Shown here: piece by piece, positions 44,766 to 56,606 of the stretch
Layout of the letters: each line of letters opens with the position of its first letter
Position numbering within the stretch: the first letter of the stretch is position 1
Source of the DNA: Casuarina equisetifolia
Lineage: Eukaryota > Streptophyta > Magnoliopsida > Fagales > Casuarinaceae
Assembly (NCBI GenBank): GCA_028551475.1
Contig: CM052357.1
Span: 5,813,931 to 5,877,930, forward strand
Direction of reading: 5' to 3'
Length of the DNA: 64,000 nt
Notes under the pieces: generated by a model
What the model was told of the DNA's origin: nothing
Databases searched by the model: none
What the model saw: only the letters and a program-made list of their open reading frames with translations
Program-made: the position numbers and the translations under genes

Positions 44766-45560
44766 ATTTGGCAATTTAGATGATGGTTGATGTAACGCAA
44801 GTGGAAAACTCAGTGACGTCGACTCAGCTCTGTCGGGGAAAAGTTTGAGGAAGGCAGCTTGATTCGGCGGCATGCCGTAAGATTTTCTGATGCAACGTTG
44901 ATACTGGGGAATCACCGTGGCATGGGATATGATCGGGGAAGAGGAAAAAGGTTTTGCATTTGCATTTTCTTACCTCATTGCATTGTAAAGAATTTAGCTT
45001 AAACTCGAGTGTATTCGTTTTCGCTTATCTATGGTAGTTTCTAGCTCATCATTAAATTGCCCCTTTGGCTGCCCAGTTTAGGTTGAAACTATGTTTTTCT
45101 TTTTTCTTTTTTCTTCTTTTAATAATTCACGCACCTACCTTTGAGGTGTCAAACTTGCAATCAAGAAGTGTCACAATTAATTTAGACATTTATCAACCAA
45201 GCTATGTTCTCTTGAAAACTTCTTTATTGGGGTGAAAAACATGTATTTGTGAAAAGTTCTCGATTTCGAGGTGAGGAGTACAGGCAATTTCCCAGTTAGT
45301 GCGTTTATTCTCCCTATGGTCGGGAACCTTCCTAGTCAATCAACTTTATTCACGCGTGTTCGGCTTTGCCAAAGGGACGCGGAGAAATCAACAGATAAAA
45401 TCGGGACCTTGGCAAGCATTTTTCTGTCTCTCTCTTCTTTTGATGGCCATACACATATAGGAAAAACTTTTATTTTTTCTTTTTAAACTTTAGAGTCATA
45501 TTACCTTAATAAAACTCAAATAATAAGTCTCGAATATAAACTAGACCAACCCAACAAGGA

Positions 45561-45645
45561 CCGAGTGACATATCTCTTTGGAAAAAATGTTTGAGGTGAT
45601 GAAAAAAATGAAATTTTTAGTCAAAGGAGTAAGTAGAACCCCGTC
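45561..45645 (+). promoter_or_regulatory. Orphan copy of the LRR-XII promoter block
   Basis: Shares GAGTGACATATCTCTTTGG, AAAATGTTTGAGGTGA, and a TAGTCAAAGGAGTAAGTAGAACC tract with the promoters of locus 1 (283-362) and locus 3 (about 47680-47757). No LRR exon follows. A CCA repeat (45669-45694) and unrelated sequence come next. It appears to be a displaced fragment of the duplicated 5' flank. Confidence 0.65.
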
Positions 45646-45668
45646 AAGACAGCAAGTCTCCGCTTGTT

Positions 45669-45694
45669 CACCACCACCACCACCACCACCACCA
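45669..45694 (+). repeat. CCA trinucleotide repeat
   Basis: About eight CAC/ACC units occur in a row. It could encode a Pro or Thr run, but no gene is supported. Confidence 0.85.
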
Positions 45695-46464
45695 GCCTTC
45701 TCTTGTTCATATCTTCATTCGTATTTTCTCATTGAATTGATTTTTTTTTTCTTTTGTGAAAGTTGAAAACCGAAGTAATACTTGTCAGCTTAACACTAGA
45801 TATGTTTTCTAGAAAAAATATATCTTCAGAGCACTTGGCATAAGGGCCATTGGCGGGTTGATGAGCAGGACCTATCACCGCCTTAATCAACTGCCCCTTT
45901 GTATATAGAGAAACCTTTGTATTACCTATATAATTTTTCTCGGTGAGCGAGTCTTTGTCGTCTTTCCCTCAACTTTTTAGTGGTTGCGGCCATTTTTGGT
46001 TGATTCTGACATTGGCACGTGATACTGCTTTCGCTTGATTGTTTTTATGTCTCAGAACAAGATAGGCTTCATTGTTCCTTTTCTAAGGCACTCATTTTCG
46101 CTTTTCCAAAGCTTCTTCCTTCTTTTTGTAAAGCATACACGCTCCTTTTGTCATTCTCATTTGATGTGATTTACTTTGATCATTGAGGATTATAGGATAC
46201 AACAATATAAGATAATAAAACTCTAAAAAGTTGAGAAAAACATAAATAGAAAAAAGTATAATATATTTTTAAAAATCATTACAGATACAATTTTATTTTT
46301 AATGCCACCCAAAGTATAAGTGTTCAAAGTGAAGACATTATCTAACAAACTAAAGATAATTTTAGAGTATAATATTTTATTTATACTATTGATTGCATAA
46401 TTCTCAACGCAAAATTGATTAATGGGGAATTTGACCGAAATATACTGCTTGCTACTTATCTTCC

Positions 46465-46665
46465 TTGAAATATCTCTTAGAACAATTTCAATTACTAGTT
46501 TTCATAATGCTTTTGAACTTGTCATCGAATGCAAAAGTCATTAAGATGGTTGTGGTGGATGCCTCCAGATGGTTTCCATGGCTTGATTTTTCTCTCATTC
46601 TACAAATCTTTTGCAACTCCAGTTGTCTCATTGATTGTTCTTTCAACGTCGATCTCCAACTTAGC
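46465..46665 (+). repeat. Direct repeat in the locus 3 upstream region, copy 1
   Basis: Landmarks ATATCTCTTAGAACA, ATAATGCTTTTGAACTTGTC, CAAAAGTCATTAAGATG, TCCAGATGGTTTCCATG and GTCTCATTGATTGTTCTTTC recur in the same order at 47255-47476. I see no coding function. Confidence 0.7.
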
Positions 46666-47254
46666 CACAACTTTATCAGATGTAATTTTTCAATTGTTGA
46701 GAGATTTTCAAGATCATTTTGATGCTTACAAAACGCTAGTTTGCATAATGGTAATTTAAATTAGTTATAGTGTGAATGTTGTGGGCTTTATATTATTGTT
46801 GCTTAGATTCAAGCAGGAAATAGAGAAATAATTATCAAAATTTATGGGTACAAGATATTTATTTAAATATGGATATATCAAAATAGTTTAATTAATTTTT
46901 ATAGTATCTGGGATATAACATAATGGTGAATGTACAAATCTTTCTGCTTCCATTCTTTCCTTTTCTTTTTCCATTTTAATTTTTCTCATTTTCTTGTGCA
47001 TAGGAATATAGACAGTTGCGTTTCTAAATAGTTGTTTCCAAGTTCATTTGTTGCTTTTTCGTCCTGCAAGATCTGCGTACAATTAAAAGTATACTCACTG
47101 GTTGTTCATTGGCTTTATTGGTTCTTTGGGAAACAGCTTTCCGTGTAAAAATTTTGAGGTACAAAGCAATCGACTGCATGGCCTCCGTGCTTGGCAAAAT
47201 TGCTCACGGAAACTGCTTGGTTTCCCAACCATCACGCGTGGGGAACTTATCTTC

Positions 47255-47476
47255 GTTGAAATATATCTCTTAGAGCAGTCTCAATTACTGACGTATCATA
47301 ATGCTTTTGAACTTGTGATCAAAAGCAAAAGTCATTAAGATGATATTGGTGGATGTCTCCAGATGGTTTCCATGACATCTCACGCGAAATCTGTGAGGAT
47401 GCCATTCTTTGACCCGTCCCGTTGATACAGCTCGACTCCAGCTGTCTCATTGATTGTTCTTTCAACATCAATCTCC
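47255..47476 (+). repeat. Direct repeat in the locus 3 upstream region, copy 2
   Basis: Second copy of the 46465-46665 block, about 790 bases downstream at matching landmarks. It has small insertions, including about 45 bases before GTCTCATTGATTG. Confidence 0.7.
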
Positions 47477-47579
47477 TTTGTGTAGCAGAGCAGAGTCCCC
47501 TTCCAATATCTAGACAACTTTGAACGCAATTTTTCTTTTTTCTCTCTTTTTGTTAACGCAAGTTGTTTGCCACTTGGGG

Positions 47580-47921
47580 TGACGTTTATACTTTTTGCTT
47601 TTTATTAGAATATTTGAACTTATGATTTTTCTTTTGTCATGATCTTTCATACTCCCATCGTCTCCCTTAGTTTAGGACCAAGCAATATCTCTCTTTGAGA
47701 AAAATGTTCGAGGCGAAGAAAAAATGAAATTAATAGTCAACGGAGTAAGTAAAACCACAGACATTAAAAGAACGAGGGTTCGAGCAACTCACAACATTTC
47801 GGTATTCCTGTTTCTTTCCCCGCAAGAATAATTTTCGACGCTACCATCTATTTGTACACACTAGGCTTTACCACTCAAACTCAACTCAGCTCCCCTACAC
47901 CTCCATCAATACAAGCTTCTC
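47580..47921 (+). promoter_or_regulatory. 5' flank/promoter of locus 3
   Basis: Collinear with 160-529 of locus 1 up to the start codon. Conserved landmarks are TTTATTAGAATATTTGA, ATATCTCTCTTTGAG and AGTAAGTAAAACCAC. It shares the block that is found orphaned at 45561. Confidence 0.5.
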
Positions 47922-48771
47922 ATGGAGAAATCCTTCTTCGTTTTCCTCCTCTGTGTAGCACTCCTCCGGGTGCAATGTCATATGTTTAGTGTTGCTAACG
48001 CAGCAGTTCTAAACATTACCACAGATCAATCTGCTCTTCTCGCCTTTAAAGCTCATATTACTTATCATCCTCACGGTTTCTTGACAACCAATTGGTCCAA
48101 CAGCACCTCTACTTGCAGTTGGGTTGGAGTCACTTGTAGCTCTAGCCATCACCGAATCACGGCCTTGAATCTTTCTTACATGGACCTTGCAGGAACCATT
48201 CCTCCACATATGGTAAACCTCTCGTTTCTTGTTAGCCTGAGCATCGAAAACAACAGCTTTTACGGCTCTTTACCCAATGAGTTGGCACGTCTTTGCCAGC
48301 TGCAAGACTTATCCTTTGGATTCAATAACTTTGGTGGAGAGATCGCCCCATGGATGGGACAGTTATCCAAACTTCAAAACTTGTCTCTGTTCCGTAACAA
48401 TTTTGTTGGCAGTATTCCACATTCTTTATCCAACATTTCGGCCTTGAAGTTATTGAATCTTAGTCATAACCAGCTTTCTGGCTCCGTTCCTCCTCCCATC
48501 CTAAACATTTCTTCACTACGAGTCATAGATCTTAAATCCAATAAGCTTTCTGGTGGACTATCAATAGATGTGTTCCATCATTTACACAACTTACAACGTC
48601 TTAGGCTATCTTATAATCAGTTCCAAGGTGAACTTCCATCTAGTTTGTTTAAGTGCACGGAGCTGCAATATTTGTCGTTGGCAGTCAATAACTTTGCAGG
48701 AAAGATACTTTTAGGAATTGAGAATCTAACTTCACTCTCAGAGTTATATCTCAGCAACAACAAATTTGAAG
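47922..48771 (+). CDS. Locus 3 exon 1: signal peptide, LRRNT, LRRs
   Basis: Open 850-nt exon ending GAA G|gtttat. It has one more codon than locus 1 (FHHLHNLQR against FHLPNLQR). It is intact on its own and, with intron readthrough, would end 15 codons later at 48818. If transcribed, it could make a secreted LRR fragment of 298 residues. Confidence 0.7.
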
Positions 48772-49388
48772 GTTTATTTAATCTTATTCCAGTCAATTTT
48801 TTTTATTTAGTTGATTAACAAATTTAATTATTTATCAAAGTTATATCTTGACAACAACAAATTTAAAGGTTTGTTTAATCTTATTCTAGTTAATTATTAT
48901 TCTTTAGTTGATTAACAAATTTAATTATTTGTCTCCAATAAGTGTTTTAACGAAAGGTTCTCATTAGACACCCAAGATGCACAACTCAAACAACAAAAGT
49001 GCAAGAAACAAAATCTTTAAAATACTTTGGATAAATTCATCCTACCTCCAAAGTTATTAGTAGATTTACCAACCCCTTTCTTTCTTAGTTACATACACAT
49101 CTTATTTTTTAACTAGCTTGGCTACTTCATCATACTTGGAGTAGCCGGAATGCTATAGTAATGTGCATTAGCAGAATGCTACTGTGCACACCCTTTTTTC
49201 TATGCAGAAATTTCCAATAGTTTTTACTCCACCCTTACTATTTCCTAACCTCTTAATGAACCTAAGCAAAGAAGTAACAATGTCGCCTTTATCATCTATT
49301 CTAATTCTAAATACATCCTAAGAGGTAAAAAGACAATCATGTCCTCACTAATTATTAGAAATCCCAACAATAAGTAACTCTTTCATAA

Positions 49389-49531
49389 GTGATCTCCCAT
49401 CCATATGTTCAAGTGCAAGTGATTACAATTTCTATCATTGACATCTAATTATTCTATTGGAGGACAACCCTCAAGAATTAGAAATTTAGCCATGTTAACA
49501 AAATTGTACCTTGATGAGAACAACTTTGAAG
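49389..49531 (+). pseudogene. Locus 3 dead LRR cassette exon A
   Basis: The 143-nt homologue of the 1955, 5703 and 7057 cassettes, with one base missing at the same place (ATCCATATG for ATCCACCATG) and the same lost acceptor (CATAAG|T). The donor GAAG|gtaagtt is kept. Confidence 0.75.
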
Positions 49532-50748
49532 GTAAGTTAACTTTGTTTTAGTTTGCTTTAGTCTTATTTTTGTCCATTTACTATCTACATTATTTATTTA
49601 GCATGTCATCCTTGCGATAATTGGTGTTAGTTACAATTAGCTTTTGTACTCCATTCATGCCTCCCTATACACATTGTAAAAGAGAAACTTATCCACAAAG
49701 AATAAGCTTTCTAGCTCCTTGATTAGCATTACATCAAACCTTCTTCCTCACAAGTCATAGTTCTTTATTATAATAAACTTTCATCATTGCAATACTTGAC
49801 ACCCTTAGAAAATAGTTTCTTAGGAATAAAAAATTTGACCCCAAAAACTTATGTCTTGATCTCTTCTAATGTCTTTATTTATTTATTTTTTTTTTACATC
49901 TTTTGGCCTCTTTTCTATCATCTATTGCTATGAAAATTTAAATAGAAGACCTATAAAATTTCACATATAGGACACTAATCATAATATCCCATAACTTCAT
50001 GAATAAAATAAAGGCTCGACAGTGTTATCAAATTTTGTAGCTATTTGTTTGATATTATTTCCACTTGGCTAACAAAGTGACTACAATTAGTTACTAAAGC
50101 TTCATTGAGGTAATCAATTCATGGATCAGCTCCATTGTAGGATCCTTTCACAAATCTACATTCTAGTTATGGAAAAATATTATGTATAAACCAAAAGTTT
50201 TATTAAACAATAGATTTTTTTTTCCTCTAAGAGTATCAAGAAGACTCACATTACTATTTAACCTACCCCTTTGTCTTGAACATGAGAAAGTTGACAACAA
50301 CAAAATAAAATGATAAGATGAAGATCATAGAGTTCTAGATTGTGATTAATATCATATTTAAAATGTAAACTCTAATATTATGTTTGAAATGCTAATTTTT
50401 ATCATAAATCAAGTCAATAGTAAATAAATCTTTGTGTCTAATAAAAAATATTCCTAAATAAGATTTAGTCAATCTAAAACTTATATTATATTTACTATAT
50501 TTAACTTTTTATTTTCATCCTTCAATTAGTATCCACAGTTTTTGTTTTGTTTTGGGGTTTATTATCAACTAAACCCTAAACTTTATAGGAAGAATGCCTT
50601 TAGGAATTGGAAATCTAACCTTACTCTCAAAGTTAAACCTTGACAATAATAAATTTAAAGATGTGATTAGTCTTATTGTAGCCAAGTATTGTTGCTTAGT
50701 TGATTAAAAAATTTAATTATTTATCTCTAATAAGTAGCTCTTTCATAG

Positions 50749-50892
50749 GTGATCTCCCATCAACCATGTTCAAGTGCAAGCAATTACAAGCTCTATCATT
50801 GTCATCTAATCAGTTCAGTGGGGAAGTACCTTTAGAAATTGGAAATTTAATCATGTTAACAAAATTGTACCTTGATGAGAACAACTTTAAAG
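50749..50892 (+). CDS. Locus 3 intact LRR cassette exon
   Basis: Open 144-nt phase 1-1 exon with acceptor TTTCATAG|GT and donor AAAG|gtaagtt, encoding GDLPSTMFKC, then [20 protein letters not shown] and [13 protein letters not shown]. It corresponds to 3290-3433 in locus 1 and is the only intact cassette left in this intron. Confidence 0.65.
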
Positions 50893-51154
50893 GTAAGTTA
50901 ATCTTGTTTTAGTTTGCTTTAGTCTTATTTTTGTCCATTTACTATCCGCAATATTTATTTATCATGTCATCCTTGTGAATAATTGATGTTAGTTACAATT
51001 AGCTTTTGTACTCCATTCATGCCTCCTTATCTACATTGTAAGAGAGAAACTTATCTACAAAGAATAAGCTTTCTAACTTCATGCTTTCTATTACTTTCAA
51101 CCTTCTTCCTCACAAGTCATTATTTTCTGTTATAATAAAATTTCTTCATTGCAC

Positions 51155-51349
51155 TAACTACAACATCTTACTTTGTCTCATAATCAATTCCATTGCGAAT
51201 TCTCATCCAGTTTATTTAAATGCAAAGAGATTCAACTTTTGTCATTGGCATACAATAAGTTTTTGGGAAGGATACTTTTGGAAATTGAAAATCTAACCTT
51301 ACTTTTAAAGTTGTTATGCATGAAGTATAACTTTGAAAGTATATGTAGT
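51155..51349 (+). pseudogene. LRR fragment in locus 3 intron
   Basis: Homologue of 3690-3873: [20 protein letters not shown], then [19 protein letters not shown]. The donor is degraded (GAAAG|tatatg). Confidence 0.6.
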
Positions 51350-51426
51350 CCAATTTTATTCAATTTTTATGCTTTAGTTTATTAGCAAAATTAATTATTT
51401 GTTCCTAATAGATAAGTTTCTTACAA

Positions 51427-51577
51427 GTGATCTCCCATCCACCATGTTCAAGTGTGGACAATTACAAAATCTATCACTAGCAGATAATCATTTCATTATA
51501 AAAGTACCTTTGGAAATTGAAAATTAGAAATTTAACCACAGTAACAACATTACAACTTAGTGGCAACTACTTTAAAG
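51427..51577 (+). pseudogene. Locus 3 dead cassette (7-nt insertion, GC donor)
   Basis: Homologue of 3962-4105. It has a local duplication of seven bases (ATTGAAAATTAGAAATTT) that introduces a stop, an acceptor AG changed to AA, and a GC donor (AAAG|gcaag). Confidence 0.65.
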
Positions 51578-52277
51578 GCAAGTTACTATTGTTTTGGTTT
51601 GCTTTAGTCTTATTGTAGTCAATCTAATATCATTCTAACATCTTTATTTACATATCAACTTAGTAAATAATTAGTATTCATTACAACTAACTTTTGTGCT
51701 TCATTCTAAACTTCACTTTCACCATATCCACTTTGTGAAAAAGAACTTTATCATCCAAAGAATAAGTTTTCTAGTAGAACTTTGAAAGAAAAAGAAAAAG
51801 AGATGTATATGGCCAACATAGACTTTTAACCAATGAAACCATGAAACTTAATTTGGTCATCTTGATATATACTTTTGACCTATGTAATGATGCAATGCCA
51901 AAAATCATTTTGAATACCGATGTTATCGCTAGTTTTAAATCATTCTATTTGAGGATAAGACAAGAAAGCAAGAAAGAATAAATCTACGTTGTGAAAAGTA
52001 GGGTATATATTTTGCAAGAACAAGTAGAAAATTATTAAATATAATATTATTATGATAAATGGTAAGTTATGATATTTGATTTAATTTTCTTAAAAAATCA
52101 AAAATACAATTTGTTCGTAAATGAGAAAACATTCCCACCAATTTAAGTAGTTAGCAAGATGATCAAGTTGGGCACCGTGTTAGACGAGCATGCATGTTCC
52201 ACTTGGTCATGGATTATCACGCATCTAAACTAATGTTTTCTTTGGTTAATAATGCATGGTTGTCAATTTTATGGCAG

Positions 52278-54279
52278 GTGCAATCCCAACAAAAATCGGT
52301 AATCTACAAAAGTTGGAAGTCTTATCACTTGGTCTCAACCATTTTATTGGCCCAATTCCAACTGAGATCTTCAATATCTCAACAATCCAAGTAATCTCAA
52401 TGCTTGTTAATAACTTATCAGGCCATCTTCCATCAAATATAGGCCTTCTCTTTCCAAATCTTCAAGAGCTTTACCTTGCAAATAACACGTTGAGTGGAAC
52501 AATTCCTAGCTCTATTTCCAATGCTTCACAACTTATTGGTATAGATCTAGGTACAAACTCATTTTCAGGCTTAATTCCTAAAGCACTAGGAAATTTAAAA
52601 CTCCTTCAATGTCTAAGACTATTTGACAATAACTTGACTATTGAAACTTCACCTCCTGAATCCAATTTTCTCTCTCTTTTTTCAAATTTCACATATCTAA
52701 CAAAGTTATATTTGTCATACAATCCACTAAAAAAGATCCTTCCCACTTCCATTGGGAATCTCCCCACTTCTCTCCAAGAACTTTTCATAAATAGTTGCAA
52801 TATCAAGGGCAACATTCTTAAAGACATAGGAAATTTAACCAACTTGATGGTTTTAGATCTAGGATGAATGAGTTAATTGGATCTATTCCATCTACAATTG
52901 AAAGATTATACAATCTTCAAGGTTTGTATGTAGGAGATAATGCACTAGAAGGTCCCATCCCATCAAGTCTTTGTCATTTGAAAAGATTAGACTCATTGTA
53001 CTTGAGCAATAATGAGCTTTCTAGCACCATTCCCTCATGCTTAAATAATCTCACTTCTCTTAGACATTTTTTCTTAGACTCTAACCAAATAACTTCTATG
53101 ATTCCTTTGAGTTTGTGGAGCCTTAACTATATCTTGGAAGTCAACTTCTCTTCAAATGCACTCAATGGCACTCTCCCTTGGGAAATCACAAATTTAAAGG
53201 TCTTAACAAAATTAGATTTATCAAGAAATCAGCTATCAGGTGATATTCCACAAGTAATTGATAGCTTTAAAGATATGGAGTATCTTTCTTTGGCAAACAA
53301 TCAATTGGAAGGTTCAATACCTAACTCAATTGGTAAAATGGTAAGCTTGGAATTCTTGGATCTTTCCAACAATAACTTATCTGGGGAAATTCCAAAATCT
53401 TTGGAAGCACTAATATACCTCAAATACCTAAATGTCTCTTTCAATAAACTACAAGGACAAATTCCAATAGGAGGACCATTTGCACACTTCTCTACTACAT
53501 CATTTATGTCAAATGATGGTCTTTGTGGTGCTTCCCGACTAGGAGTTCTTCCTTGTAAAGATGTTTCTCAATTAGATAGAACTATAACAACTCACATGTT
53601 AAAAAGTACCTACTACCAATTTTTGGGTTAGTAATGGTTGTAGTTTTTCTCGTGTCAATGTGGAAAAGACAAAGAAATAGGAATGTAGAATTTCAAGTTG
53701 AGAGAGAATTATCACATTTACCAACATGGAGAAGAATTTCCCACCAAGAACTTATACAAGCAACAAATGGATTTAGTGCAAATAACTTTCTAGGTGAAGG
53801 GAGTTTTGGATCTGTATACAAAGGAAAACTTTCAAATGGGATGAATGTTGCAGCAAAAGTTTTAGATTTAGAAGTAGAAAGGGCTTTCCAAGTTTTTAGT
53901 ACAGAGTGTGAGATCCTATGCAATATTCGTCATCGAAATCTTGTCAAAATCATTAGCATTTGCAATAACATGAACTTCAAAGCACTCATATTGGAATACA
54001 TGCCTAATGGAACTCTAGAAAGGTGGTTGTATTCTCAAAACCAATATTTAGACATCTTCCAAAGGCTAAATATAGTGTCTGACATTGCATCGGCATTAGA
54101 ATACCTCCATTATGGGTATTCAATGCCCATTGTCCATTGTGATTTAAAGCCTAGTAATGTACTATTAGATGAAGACATGGTTGCACATGTGGCTGATTTT
54201 GGCATTGCTAAACTCTTAGGAAATGGGGATTCTATGATGCAAACAATGAATCTTGCTACAATTGGGTACATGGCACCAG
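52278..54279 (+). pseudogene. Locus 3 main LRR-TM-kinase exon with two frameshifts
   Basis: Starts at ATGGCAG|GT (GAIPTKIGN) and ends GCACCAG|gtactt. It is open to 52864, then open in a second frame to 53631 (LRRs, cap, start of the membrane segment), then open in a third frame through the kinase to MAP. The kinase has [16 protein letters not shown] lysine, [14 protein letters not shown] and ADFGIAKLL. Only the two short indels separate it from a full reading. Confidence 0.8.
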
Positions 54280-54454
54280 GTACTTTTTTTCAATTTGCAA
54301 CTTAAGCTTGGATATTTGTCATTCTACTCATGCATACATGTTAAAATTAGGCATAAGGTAGAACGCCAATTATTCCACTTCATCTCTTTGGAAATTTTTA
54401 TTTTGTTGTTATGTAATATAAACTTTTCTCATAATTAATTGAAATGTTATACAG

Positions 54455-54807
54455 AATATGGATCAGGAGGAATTGTTTCGACTAAAGGTGATGTATATAG
54501 CTTTGGAATTTTATTAATAGAAACTTTCACAAGAAAGAAGCCCACAGATATAATGTTTACTGAGAAATGAGCTTGAAGTGTTAGGGTAGAAGAATCATCA
54601 ACTATTTCAATAGCCAAAATTATTGACTCCAATTTGTTGAAAGTGGAAACGGATTATGCATCTATGGAGGAGTGTATGTCATCTATATTTGAATTGGCTT
54701 TATCATGTTGTGCAGAATTACCATATCAGAGGATTAATGCAAAAACTATGTCAATCACTCTCAACAGGATCAAATCAAAGTTCCTACAAGGTGCTAAAGC
54801 AATCTAA
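54455..54807 (+). pseudogene. Locus 3 last kinase exon, compensating indels
   Basis: Acceptor TTATACAG| then [21 protein letters not shown] lost base near 54561 gives TGA at 54568, and an added A near 54582 returns to frame before [18 protein letters not shown]. The end is at TAA 54805-54807. Confidence 0.75.
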
Positions 54808-55134
54808 GAGTATCAAATTTGTTTATACCTAAATGGTGTTTGTGCTTGTGAAACAATTATAATATTGTTAGGACTCCCTCCAAAAAATTTCTTTATAGTT
54901 AATGGTTTGTTATGGTAGATGATAATATTTGCATTTTAAATAGTTATAGTTAATGGTTGTATGTATAATCAATTGCTAGTGGGTATTGTCTTGCGATAGT
55001 AATTGTTTGATTTTGCTTTTGCTTTAATTCTCATTTAATGTAAACATTGTCTAAACATTTCAAATTAATATGCTATCTTTTATCTATTGTCACATAAGAA
55101 TGGTTAATACTAAATTGCCCACTATAACAACATT
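54808..55134. other. 3' flank of locus 3, no gene seen
   Basis: Shares TTTGTTATGGTAGATGATAATATT and later tracts with the flanks of loci 1 and 2, then joins the antisense VIII-2 relic. Confidence 0.6.
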
Positions 55135-56606
55135 TGCAAACGAATATTGAACCTCTTGCTATCCTCACATAGATCTTAAGCCTAGCTAGTCCAAAGTAAG
55201 ATATTTTAAGGTTCAAAACTCCATCCAACAACACATATGTTGCTTTGATGTTTCTGTGAATAATCTTAAGTCTTGACTCTTCATGGAGAAAAGCTAAACC
55301 TCTTGCTATTTCCTCATAGATCTTAAGTCTTGTAGGCTAATCCAATTTACACTGACTACTTTCTAGACCTACATGAAGAACAAAATATTGCTTAACCAAC
55401 CCAAGGATCTCTAGTTTTTTGTTTTTTTGTTTTTTTGTTTTTTTGTTTTTTTGTAGAATAATGAAATCACTGAGAAGGCACAGAAAACAAAAAGGGCAAC
55501 CCAAGAACCAGTAAGTGCGGGAAAGACTAAAAGACAAATAAAATTCACACCGAAAAGAGTGCGGGAAAGACTAGTGTTTTCCATGTACTCATACAATGTC
55601 AATAGTTGCTCTCCTTTAAACAACACCCATGAAGCTTCACGAGATTGGGTGTTGCAAACAAGAAATCATACCAATCTCATTTAGAAATTATCAATTTCCT
55701 TGTTTTGATATGAGACTGCTTAACTGCTATGACAGTACCATCATGTAATTGACCCAGCATCCAACCTCTATTTAGATAAAAACAAAAATACATACTCAAT
55801 GAATAAGTGAAGGAAGATTCAGTTGCCGTACCTTGTACACAGGACCAAAACCACCTTCTCCGACTTTGTTGGCAGAATCAAAGTCATTAGTGGCAGCATT
55901 TATTTGTTTTAAGGTAAAAGTACCTGTCTGCAAATCTAGCCCTTGAGCATACGCTCAAGGAGGCATATGGGAACCAGTAAGTGAAGAAGCCTCGTTTTCT
56001 TTTTAATTTCTATCACATACTATAAATACAAATCTTTTGTGTTAATATTTCATCATTAAGGAGCAATAATTCAACCACTTGTAAGAACTTAAGATTGTGA
56101 TGCTTCATAAGTAAAAAGGAAAAATGCACTCACAACTTAGCTCAACAAAATCTCTCTGAAGAAAATACATTATTTTACTTAACTCTTATGCCTTTCAAAA
56201 ATGCAAAACTAATGCCAAATAACTTAATATCTGAAACCACACTCTAACATATTAATACAAAAATTCCATCACACATGACAAGACTTTGACAATTGAAGAT
56301 TAGTAAACCACAACTAAAGAGTTTAGACTCAACACAACGTACTCTTTAAATATCACTTATTAAATTGACTATGTGGAAGCAGTAAATCAATTTTAGAAAC
56401 AACCAATTTATATGGCCCGCACCTGTTTTTCTCCCCCTTTTCCTCAACAAACAACCCACCAAAGGATTCCCACTAAAAAGAAAAATAAGCATACTACTCC
56501 AATTGCAACTCCAACAATGAACGGAACAGTTCGCTTGGTTTGGCCATCTGGGCAAACCTTGAAATCTGCCCGAAAACAAACGAAACCAGTTCTCATTTCC
56601 TAGCAA
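55135..56606 (-). pseudogene. Malectin/LRR VIII-2 receptor kinase relic (antisense, copy 2)
   Basis: Minus-strand pieces in order: transmembrane exon (about 56570-56420; FKVCPDGQTKRTVPFIVGVA), N-lobe exon (about 55945-55835; LDLQTGTFTLKQINAATNDF, VGEGGFGPVYK, open), an IAVKQ segment near 55740, and a C-lobe segment (55345-55140). The last has the same Trp-to-stop change before PTRL as copy 1. It reads [20 protein letters not shown], then [18 protein letters not shown]. Catalytic HRD is HRN and DFG is YFG, so even if repaired it would be a pseudokinase. No malectin exon was found on this copy. Confidence 0.8.
55415..55452 (+). repeat. T-rich 8-bp tandem repeat (TTTTTTTG)n
   Basis: About five units of seven T and one G follow each other within the antisense kinase relic. 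Confidence 0.9.

Larger units (their letters stand above)
47922..54807 (+). pseudogene. Locus 3 LRR-XII receptor kinase, four coding indels
   Basis: Closest paralogue of locus 1. Exons: 47922-48771, optional cassette 50749-50892, 52278-54279 and 54455-54807, with canonical phase-1 junctions. Signal peptide, LRR cap, LRRs, transmembrane segment and non-RD kinase (HCD at 54135, DFG at 54194) are all present. Four indels break the frame: loss of one G at 52862-52863 (CTAGGATGAATG; locus 2 has three G), two extra A in the run at 53601-53605, loss of one G near 54561 followed by TGA at 54568, and one extra A near 54582 that restores frame. The reading ends normally in LQGAKAI. It is either a young pseudogene or a good gene with consensus errors, since at least three indels are in homopolymers. 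Confidence 0.8.

Noticed and set aside
46465..46759. Overlapping 85- and 76-codon frames upstream of locus 3
   Set aside because: The region is a diverged direct repeat with 47255-47476. The frames are not kept between copies.
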